Source: an uncultured Collinsella sp. (GTDB taxonomy: Bacteria > Actinomycetota > Coriobacteriia > Coriobacteriales > Coriobacteriaceae). Taken from it: DNA of 12,861 nt. Made by a program: the position numbers and the translations under genes. Location: contig USCS01000025.1 in assembly GCA_900552875.1 (NCBI GenBank), positions 1-12,861 on the forward strand, read 5' to 3'. The notes beneath the pieces are model-generated. The model had not been told where the DNA came from. It saw only the letters and a program-made list of their open reading frames with translations, and made no database searches. Shown in pieces: positions 7,931 to 12,861 of this stretch (its first letter is position 1; each line of letters opens with the position of its first letter).

Positions 7931-9039
7931 TATATCAACCACGCCTCTGAACAGGGCCTTTTATTTGAGTTGTCAATTATATTCAACCCTCTATCCAAAG
8001 AACTGTCCTTTCGCAGCCGTAACACATAGTAATAAACGCCTGCAGTGTGGTCATTTCGATAGAGTTCGTAAACATCATCAATTGCCTCATCTACTGATGT
8101 CCACCTTGTTGGATTAGCCAAATACGCACTCCATGCAACACCCTCAACAAACGAAGAGCATGGATAGACCTCGTCATATCCCAGCAAAGACATCGTTCCC
8201 GACAACTCGCTGCTCATTATGTCTTGCACTATTGAGACTGCATCCAGGCTGTCCTTATCAGCACAAGCCATCATTCCCACCATCAACGCGGTACCATCAT
8301 CGCTTAAATAATCTGGGAGCTTTTCGATAATCTCGTTGCTAACTCGGCATCCATCAAATCCCCCATCTCCGACAAAAGGATATTCAAGTCCATTGGGAAT
8401 GGGGACCAGCGGAGGATTTGCAACAATATAGTCGTATTTACTATCAGGTTCGAGCTTCTCATACAAATTCCCTTGAACCGTTTTTATCGCACCGTCCAGC
8501 CCATTCAACTTGGAATTAAGCATGTTAGTTGCACAAGTTTCGGCGTTTATCTCCACCGATGTAACCGTCATGCCACCCGCTGCCATGATCAGCGACTGAA
8601 TCCCAGAGCCCGCACACAAATCAAGCCCCTTCTTCCCGAGCTGAGGAGACAGCCGCCTGGCAAGTCCTAATGAATCTGGGCCGAAATATCTTTTAGGGTT
8701 TGGCCGTGGAGCATCCGCGACAATCCAGACACCTCTATATCGATTTAAAACCAGACCCGTTGAGTGGACAATCCCGTCCTCTAAAATAACGATGCCAGCG
8801 TCCACTAATAGTTTAATCAGCTCAATAAATGGCTTCATTTCAGTTTGCGCCACAGACTCTCCAAGATACAGAAGCCTCACTAGTCCTCGATATTCTTGGT
8901 TTACTTTACCCGATGCAAATAAGTGCTCAACAACATAAAACCTATCCCCCGCCACGGATATGCCCTCGAGTAAATCTGTTAAGCCAACCCTATCAAATTC
9001 TTTTGACAATTGACTGTATTGGTCCATTTTGTCGTCCAT
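7930..9039 (-). CDS. Class I SAM-dependent methyltransferase, NPP-motif type, in RiPP operon
   Basis: 369 aa. The N-terminal 110 residues form a winged-helix-like region (KPFIELIKLLVDAGIVIL). The Rossmann-fold methyltransferase follows: SAM motif I LDLCAGSGIQSL (about 139-150), acidic motif II VEINAE, and motif IV NPPLVPIP. The NPP[Y/L] motif is typical of enzymes that methylate planar nitrogen (HemK/PrmC, DNA and rRNA N-methyltransferases). The arrangement resembles actinobacterial HemK-like proteins with a DUF7059-type N-terminus. It starts 14 bases after the DUF3784-like gene, with GGAAG upstream, and ends overlapping the transporter start. In this operon it probably tailors the peptide, for example on side-chain amide or backbone nitrogen, but a cellular target cannot be excluded. 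Confidence 0.8.
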   Translation of the reverse strand: MDDKMDQYSQLSKEFDRVGLTDLLEGISVAGDRFYVVEHLFASGKVNQEYRGLVRLLYLGESVAQTEMKPFIELIKLLVDAGIVILEDGIVHSTGLVLNRYRGVWIVADAPRPNPKRYFGPDSLGLARRLSPQLGKKGLDLCAGSGIQSLIMAAGGMTVTSVEINAETCATNMLNSKLNGLDGAIKTVQGNLYEKLEPDSKYDYIVANPPLVPIPNGLEYPFVGDGGFDGCRVSNEIIEKLPDYLSDDGTALMVGMMACADKDSLDAVSIVQDIMSSELSGTMSLLGYDEVYPCSSFVEGVAWSAYLANPTRWTSVDEAIDDVYELYRNDHTAGVYYYVLRLRKDSSLDRGLNIIDNSNKRPCSEAWLI

Positions 9040-9053
9040 CCCGCTTCCGCTGG

Positions 9054-9374
9054 CTATCGTCTCATAAACACAAACCTAACTAGCCGCACGAACGACAAAG
9101 AAGCCAAGCTGAAAAGAAGTAGAACCAAAGCTTCAAAAACACTGGTATTCCAATCGCGTACCCAGCCCTCTACCGCCAACAAAAAAAACAGCAGCCCCAT
9201 CCATAACGTCACAGAAGAAATCAACTTTGCGTAAGGGCGTATATCAATCCCGCTCTCCCTTTTTGTGACATCATATCCAGCAATTGAGCAGAGCCATCTT
9301 CCTCTTCTGTATTGGATTGAAAGGATAATCAGGGCAATCGAAGTCATCAAGCAGACAGCATCCCCTGTTTCCAT
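9054..9374 (-). CDS. Small three-helix membrane protein, DUF3784-like; candidate immunity protein
   Basis: 106 aa with three predicted membrane helices: residues about 7-22, 51-68 and 79-98. Between helices 1 and 2 is a 'RGRWLCSIAGYDVTKRE' segment, which resembles the 'G.GW.LIAGYNTM.KEE' signature of the DUF3784 family, small membrane proteins of unknown role common in Gram-positive bacteria. A good ribosome site (AAGGAAG) lies just upstream. It sits directly after the precursor gene, a common place for bacteriocin immunity genes. Function as immunity is inferred from position, size and topology only. Confidence 0.65.
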   Translation of the reverse strand: METGDAVCLMTSIALIILSIQYRRGRWLCSIAGYDVTKRESGIDIRPYAKLISSVTLWMGLLFFLLAVEGWVRDWNTSVFEALVLLLFSLASLSFVRLVRFVFMRR

Positions 9375-9406
9375 AGAACTTCCTTTGCTTTCCGTCCTAG
9401 TTTCGC

Positions 9407-9436
9407 ATTCACAATCGAATCAAACCAAGTGTGAAT
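9407..9436. repeat. 7-bp inverted repeat at the precursor stop codon
   Basis: ATTCACA (9407-9413) and TGTGAAT (9430-9436) are complementary around a 16-base loop; the repeat overlaps the stop codon of the precursor gene. A hairpin here could raise the level of precursor mRNA relative to the downstream genes, as is common in RiPP operons. It is short and has no T tract. Confidence 0.25.
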
Positions 9437-9636
9437 TACTCGATAGCAACCGCCTTCGTATAAACCATAGCCGCTGCAGCAGCATTAACGACTGCGCCGT
9501 AGTTAACACCAACTACGATGTCATAAACTGCAACTGCCCAAACTGCAGCCGGGAATATAGCAACTCCCACCGCTGGCTCCGGATCTTGACTGCCACCATT
9601 TAAGTTAACTGGACCAACCCGCGGATCAAAATCCAT
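9436..9636 (-). CDS. Putative RiPP precursor peptide
   Basis: 66 aa. The N-terminal part (about 1-24) is polar and acidic, beginning MDFDPRVGPVNLNGG and ending near DPEPAVG; this is the presumed leader. The rest (about 25-66) is strongly hydrophobic, almost all Val, Ala, Ile and Gly, with aromatic residues Phe28, Trp33, Tyr38, Tyr46 and Tyr59, one Lys61 and C-terminal Glu66. There is no Cys and only one Ser and one Thr. Ribosome site AGAAGG lies 6 bases before ATG. The gene lies between the RRE-protein gene (38 bases upstream) and the membrane protein gene, in the same direction as the maturation enzymes. Small size, composition and position support the precursor call. The leader/core border is a guess. 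It is not related to any precursor I recognise. Confidence 0.7.
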   Translation of the reverse strand: MDFDPRVGPVNLNGGSQDPEPAVGVAIFPAAVWAVAVYDIVVGVNYGAVVNAAAAAMVYTKAVAIE

Positions 9637-9674
9637 TTTTTACCTTCTTTCTAACTTGGCAATAGTCTCCAAAA

Positions 9675-10475
9675 CTACAGATCAATCTGCAATTCTCTAA
9701 TCTCCATATCACCTTCCATTAACTCATTAGGTATCACTCCCTTCAAGAGAGTGGGCGGCAAAAGACACCGGTCTGTTTCGCTCACCGAATAGATCAGGTA
9801 ATTCAGATCTCGCATTCCATCACTTTTCAAATCCTCTTGAGTCGTTTCGCTCTTAAAAACAAGCTCGAAGACCGACATGTAGTCACGAATTCCCTGCCAT
9901 TGCTGCAAGTTTGGAATTACGCCAAATATTGAATATAGGAAGTAGGCATCTTCAACAATCGTTCTTACAAAAGCAATTTGCGTCATACACTCTTGCTGGT
10001 TGTCCTGAAGCTCCAATACGACTGATGATGAGCCGAAGTTATCCGAGATGTCATTGACCGTTTGAACTATAGACCCATCAACAATCGGAGACAGATACGA
10101 ACATCTCAGTGAAGCGGCTTTCGCGTAGTAGGGAATATACATGATATTGTTACGCTGATACAGAAACCTAGGTGCAAGATCGTCTAAATCGCCCTCGAGA
10201 AATAAGCCTGTTTTCCATATTTTCAAAATTGTATTTAGAACTTTATCGGCAACGATTGACCTATCGCTGCCGGACAACTTCTTATTGGCGCAAATTTCGT
10301 TAGCGATATCTTTAATGCACCGCTCTCCATCTATCAAATTAACGATAGCGAGCGCATCTTCATTGAGACGAATATAGTAGCTGTTCGCGGTCAAAACGCT
10401 ACCGGTCTGAGTGTGCCTTACGCGTACGGCATACCGCATTCTCGGAACAGCACCCAGCATCTCTCTTTTCTTCAT
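9675..10475 (-). CDS. PqqD/RRE-domain protein with unassigned C-terminal region
   Basis: 266 aa. Residues about 10-95 match the PqqD-like RiPP recognition element: a beta-hairpin start, 'SYYIRLNEDALAIVNLIDGE', then a winged-helix region ending 'ILKIWKTGLF'. Such domains bind the leader peptide and present it to the radical SAM enzyme. Residues 100-266 have no recognised domain. They begin YIPYYAKAASLRCSYLSP (113-130), at the position where PqqD-radical SAM fusions have their cysteine motif, but the three-cysteine motif is absent. Start: AAGGA lies 4-5 bases before ATG. It is 6 bases downstream of the GNAT-like gene and 38 bases upstream of the precursor gene. Confidence 0.75.
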   Translation of the reverse strand: MKKREMLGAVPRMRYAVRVRHTQTGSVLTANSYYIRLNEDALAIVNLIDGERCIKDIANEICANKKLSGSDRSIVADKVLNTILKIWKTGLFLEGDLDDLAPRFLYQRNNIMYIPYYAKAASLRCSYLSPIVDGSIVQTVNDISDNFGSSSVVLELQDNQQECMTQIAFVRTIVEDAYFLYSIFGVIPNLQQWQGIRDYMSVFELVFKSETTQEDLKSDGMRDLNYLIYSVSETDRCLLPPTLLKGVIPNELMEGDMEIRELQIDL

Positions 10476-10481
10476 ATTTCC

Positions 10482-10955
10482 TTACCCTACCTCTAGGAAA
10501 TAGTAATTCATGCTTCCGTTCGCAAGTTCTACCGCCACCGACCATTTAAACCCAAACTGCTCGAGCCCAGATTCGCAGCCATCCTTAGTGATAGCGGCTA
10601 CTCGACATGGCGTTTCCGAACCTTCCCAGCGCAACTCCGCAATTTGAATCCCCCTTTCCAATATAAATAAAACCAAACTGCTAGACCTGCCTCTTAGTGC
10701 AGCGCCCTTAGCCGTAATCAGCATTCCGCAAGGTTCGATGGAATCAGCCCTGATCAGGCAAACCTGATAACGCCCATCAAATAGAGTCTGCCTAATCAGA
10801 CGTCCTCTCATCTTTCCATTTTGTATAGTTGAGAATGGGTCAAGCACGACATATTGATCCATGCTTTCATTGGCTCTATAAACAAAAGACAAAACCTCTT
10901 TGCAGTCGCTCTCTTTAGCCCTAACTGCTTTTACGCAACTTACCCCCGTGCACAC
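10482..10955 (-). CDS. Small protein with GNAT acetyltransferase-like C-terminus, in RiPP operon
   Basis: About 157 aa. I chose the GTG at 10953-10955 because GGAGG is placed 9 bases upstream; an ATG at 10964 follows GGAGG directly and cannot use it. It overlaps the radical SAM gene by 35 bases, so the two are probably translationally coupled. The order 'VRAKESDCKEVLSF' near the start, a central beta-rich part 'CGMLITAKGAALRG', and the end 'GLEQFGFKW...NYYFLEV' resemble the N-acetyltransferase (GNAT) fold, where an 'EKxGF' step precedes the last strands. The acetyl-CoA pyrophosphate loop (Q/RxxGxG/A) is not clear, so it may be a non-catalytic relative or an unrelated accessory protein. Confidence 0.5.
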   Translation of the reverse strand: MCTGVSCVKAVRAKESDCKEVLSFVYRANESMDQYVVLDPFSTIQNGKMRGRLIRQTLFDGRYQVCLIRADSIEPCGMLITAKGAALRGRSSSLVLFILERGIQIAELRWEGSETPCRVAAITKDGCESGLEQFGFKWSVAVELANGSMNYYFLEVG

Positions 10956-11928
10956 GTGCAGCATCCTCCAATTCTTGAGATATATCTATGTTCCTTTCTT
11001 TGAAAAGAACAGGAAGCCCCTGTTGGGTACTTGTGAAGTCCGAAAGCTCCTCTATACGAGCTAGGCACTTCTCGACAATTGGGTGCCGTAACGCATATCT
11101 ATCTATTTCGAGATCAATATAGTCCCGCAGAGTATTTCGATTTAGATTCCAAATGGTAATCGGCAGGTAAGGAGACACCGAGAGCTCCCCATACGCATTG
11201 ACGCATATTTGCGGAATTCTCCCTGTCTCCCTATACATATACAAATGATCTACGGGGTCACCCCAGGTAATCTGCATTTGAGAAACAGCGTTGCGCGCGC
11301 TCAAATATGCAGCAAGCGCATCATTTTGCTCGGGCGTTAGGCACAGATCCTTATAATTCAGCTCACCTCGTCCGAGCGGCATCAAAGGCTGTGCTCTAAA
11401 ATCACTTACACCTTCTTTTTCACAATAACTTATTATTGAAGGGTATTCCTTTATATTCCTAGCATGGGGGAGAGAAGCAACTGCGACCCTTATTCCGTGT
11501 CTTCGTGCGATCTTAATCGCATCCAGTACTCGATGGAGCTTACCGTTACTCAACCTCACATGGTCATAAGACGCATCTGAAAGCCCATCGAGGCTAAACT
11601 GCACTAAATCCAGTCCATCTCTTTTTAGGGCGTCAGCAATTTCTTCTGTCCAAAGAATGCCATTGCTGACCATTGACACGAGAGTGCCTTGATTAAGCTC
11701 CTTAACTAACCTCACGGCGCGACGAATCAAATCAAACCTAAGAATGGGCTCTCCGCCACAAATGCAAATCGACGAAAGATCAGTCAAGGCAAGCTGTCGA
11801 AAAACGCTGATCAGTTCGTCATCATTCATTTCCTCATAGGCACATTCCCCGCCGAAATCAAAACAATGCCGACATCGCAAATTGCATCGATAGGTCACAT
11901 CAACTGAGGCCGAGCTAAGATAATTCAT
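10921..11928 (-). CDS. Radical SAM peptide-maturase
   Basis: 335 aa. The [4Fe-4S] motif CNLRCRHC gives Cys15, Cys19 and Cys22; GGEP (58-61) contacts SAM. 'VQFSLDGLSDASYDHVR' (109-125) is typical of SPASM-type radical SAM proteins. The C-terminal part holds only Cys242 in 'QICVNAYGELSVSPYLP' plus Cys288, so the usual seven-cysteine SPASM region for two extra clusters is reduced. As the first gene of the operon it should install the radical modification (epimer, cross-link or thioether-free bridge) on the cysteine-free core. I prefer the ATG at 11928 over the in-frame TTG at 11934 because GGA is correctly spaced from the ATG. Confidence 0.85.
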   Translation of the reverse strand: MNYLSSASVDVTYRCNLRCRHCFDFGGECAYEEMNDDELISVFRQLALTDLSSICICGGEPILRFDLIRRAVRLVKELNQGTLVSMVSNGILWTEEIADALKRDGLDLVQFSLDGLSDASYDHVRLSNGKLHRVLDAIKIARRHGIRVAVASLPHARNIKEYPSIISYCEKEGVSDFRAQPLMPLGRGELNYKDLCLTPEQNDALAAYLSARNAVSQMQITWGDPVDHLYMYRETGRIPQICVNAYGELSVSPYLPITIWNLNRNTLRDYIDLEIDRYALRHPIVEKCLARIEELSDFTSTQQGLPVLFKERNIDISQELEDAARVHGGKLRKSS

Positions 11929-11943
11929 ATACAATCCGCTCTC

Positions 11944-11959
11944 TTTCGTGCTTACGAAA
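11944..11959. promoter_or_regulatory. 6-bp inverted repeat upstream of radical SAM gene
   Basis: TTTCGT (11944-11949) and ACGAAA (11954-11959) are separated by four bases, ending 16 bases before the radical SAM start. It may be a protein operator or a small leader hairpin affecting translation. Confidence 0.35.
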
Positions 11960-11963
11960 TACT

Positions 11964-11975
11964 TAATTGCAATTA
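11964..11975. promoter_or_regulatory. 12-bp palindrome, candidate operator
   Basis: TAATTGCAATTA is a perfect palindrome 36 bases upstream of the radical SAM start, next to the TTTCGT/ACGAAA repeat. A possible -10 (CATAAT, minus strand) overlaps its upstream edge, which fits a repressor or activator site. No regulator gene is seen in the window. Confidence 0.35.
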
Positions 11976-12278
11976 TGGACCTAGCAATTCTCGTTTATTT
12001 CTAATTATCTGTAATGAGTATGTAATGGATTCAAAAGCTGTAAGTTTGAGTCCTACATATTAAAGACATTGGCGGCTTCCTCGGACCTAAAGTGGATGAC
12101 AGATTCCCCAATCATGAAAACCGTTATATAAGCCCACATTAAAACTCAATTTGATTTTTTATTATAGGACAATCTTTCGCCTCATCTTTGTCTGTTTAAA
12201 GAAAAAGGACGATATGAAAGAAATAGGATAATTTGTACCCTTTGGCTTGCTCTTTTGCAAACGTATTCCCAATACGTT
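11976..12278. other. AT-rich upstream region of the RiPP operon
   Basis: About 300 bases with no long gene. On the minus strand TATAAT (12161-12166) is a perfect -10 box but has no good -35; GATAAT and TTGAAT further down (19-base spacing) form a second weak promoter. On the plus strand AAAAAGGA precedes ATG at 12214, which opens only a 5-codon frame (MKEIG, stop); it may be the start of a gene cut off by rearrangement. The region is where operon promoters are expected. Confidence 0.35.
12053..12139 (-). CDS. Possible 28-aa ORF upstream of the RiPP operon
   Basis: The frame starts MWAYITVFMIGESV and ends EEAANVFNM. It lies about 22 bases below a TATAAT box on the same strand, but its ribosome site is weak (GAG, 7 bases). 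It could be a leader peptide, a small gene, or the tail of a decayed gene. No family recognised. Confidence 0.2.
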   Translation of the reverse strand: MWAYITVFMIGESVIHFRSEEAANVFNM

Positions 12279-12279
12279 T
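12259..12279. terminator. 9-bp inverted repeat with 3-base loop
   Basis: AAACGTATT (12259-12267) and AATACGTTT (12271-12279) pair perfectly around CCC. On the plus strand it is followed by one more T, giving a T4 end, so a weak terminator is possible. It marks the step from AT-rich island DNA to GC-rich transposase remnant. Confidence 0.35.
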
Positions 12280-12824
12280 TAAGCATGCGGCACTCGCCTT
12301 AAGGTCGAAATATAAACGGGGCGAGGCCGGACTACGTCACATACCGCAGGGCGGGGGCACAGATCAGATTCACCTATCATGAATTCATCTGCGCGATAAA
12401 ACTGCGCATGCAAATTTACCGCACTATGAACTACATCGTGCGGGACATGAAGGTGTCGACGACCCGCTAGCTTCACCCGCTTGAAAACACCCGCAAGCGA
12501 CGGCAGCGTGAAAAGCAATTGGCCTCCGGCGAAACCTCTGCGGAGTTTTCGATCTCCGTATTTGTCGAACTGCCAGTTCTGCCACGCCGCCACTTCCTGC
12601 CCGCCGAGATCGTTCCTCAAGCCGCACAGCAGCCCGCCTTCTAAGACCTCAGAGTTCGCCATCGAAGGCGACCTGCCCAGACTCCTCACAATCGGCTTGC
12701 ATGAGGCCCCGCGCTCCAGCATCCTCTGGACCGTGTCCCTCTCGTACCTGGTGAGCGAGCCCGCCGTTGGCCCTCGGATGAAGCTACCGATCGAGACGGG
12801 GCGTATTGTTAGCGTCGGAATAAT
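12279..12824 (-). pseudogene. Remnant of IS30-family transposase (N-terminus) and unassigned trailing frame
   Basis: The frame is open from the TAA at 12825-12827 to 12279. Its first part (about 12645-12800) reads SFIRGPTAGSLTRYERDTV then MLERGASCKPIVRSLGRSPS, which matches the N-terminal helix-turn-helix of IS30-family transposases ('ERD.IQ.ML..G.S...IA..LGRSPSTVS.E'). The expected upstream ATG is missing and the TVS step is changed to MAN, so it is decayed. After this, the frame does not resemble the zinc-binding or DDE parts of IS30 and may be other DNA joined to it. No intact transposase lies in the window. Confidence 0.5.
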
Positions 12825-12861
12825 TTAGCCAAATATAGTCGGCCGAGATTGACCAATCCCG

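Noticed and set aside
9436..9636. Sactipeptide or ranthipeptide precursor
   Set aside because: The peptide has no cysteine, so no thioether bridge can form.
12034..12060. tRNA T-arm-like sequence (GTTTGAGTCC), possible attachment site
   Set aside because: Only four of five stem pairs form, and there is no acceptor, D-arm or anticodon arm around it.
12481..12828. 115-aa plus-strand frame at the right end
   Set aside because: It is antisense to the recognisable IS30-type helix-turn-helix frame and has no ribosome site.
6229..12837. Shared 9-mer CCAAATATA near both island edges as a target-site duplication
   Set aside because: It is short and AT-rich, does not lie at defined ends of an element, and could easily occur by chance.
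1..12861. CRISPR array, rRNA or intact insertion sequence
   Set aside because: No regularly spaced repeats, no rRNA-like stretch and no complete transposase were seen.

Overview
The window looks like a piece of chromosome from a gut actinobacterium of the class Coriobacteriia, most likely Collinsella or a close relative. This rests on the high-GC coding style of the left half, the style of the GGDEF/EAL proteins and patatin, and an IS30-like transposase remnant at the right end. The genus is an inference from sequence style and was not tested by a search.

Left part (1 to about 5,880, roughly 60% GC by eye, ordinary chromosomal coding). It opens with the 3' end of a thiamine-phosphate-synthase-like gene. 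A patatin-like phospholipase follows on the minus strand, converging on it across a 15-bp perfect hairpin. Two tandem plus-strand genes for cyclic-di-GMP turnover come next. The first (905 aa) reads GGDEF, PAS-like, degenerate GGDEF, degenerate GGDEF, then an intact EAL domain. The second (509 aa) is a paralogue of its front half, without the EAL domain. Both first GGDEF domains keep the RIGGDEF active-site loop and lack the RxxD inhibitory site.

Middle (5,875-6,272): about 400 bases with no convincing gene, ending in a drop to about 40-45% GC.

Right part (about 6,273-11,928, minus strand, AT-richer): a compact seven-gene operon that reads as a RiPP (ribosomally made, post-translationally modified peptide) biosynthetic cluster. 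In order of transcription it encodes a radical SAM enzyme (CNLRCRHC), a small protein with a GNAT-like C-terminus, a PqqD/RRE-domain protein, a 66-aa precursor peptide, a small DUF3784-like membrane protein, a class I SAM methyltransferase of the NPP type, and an ABC exporter. The precursor has a polar leader and a cysteine-free hydrophobic core rich in Val/Ala with five aromatic residues. The exporter is split by a one-base frameshift in an A6/T6 run. A likely division of labour is: RRE protein binds the leader, radical SAM enzyme and perhaps methyltransferase and GNAT-like protein modify the core, ABC protein exports, DUF3784-like protein protects the producer. The core has no cysteine, so sactipeptide or ranthipeptide chemistry is excluded. 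The product class looks undescribed or at least unassigned from sequence alone.

Right edge (11,929-12,861): an AT-rich upstream region with two palindromes next to the operon start and a possible 28-aa ORF. After a 9-bp inverted repeat comes a GC-rich stretch carrying a decayed IS30-type transposase N-terminus. The GC shift and transposase remnant suggest the RiPP operon is a laterally acquired island.
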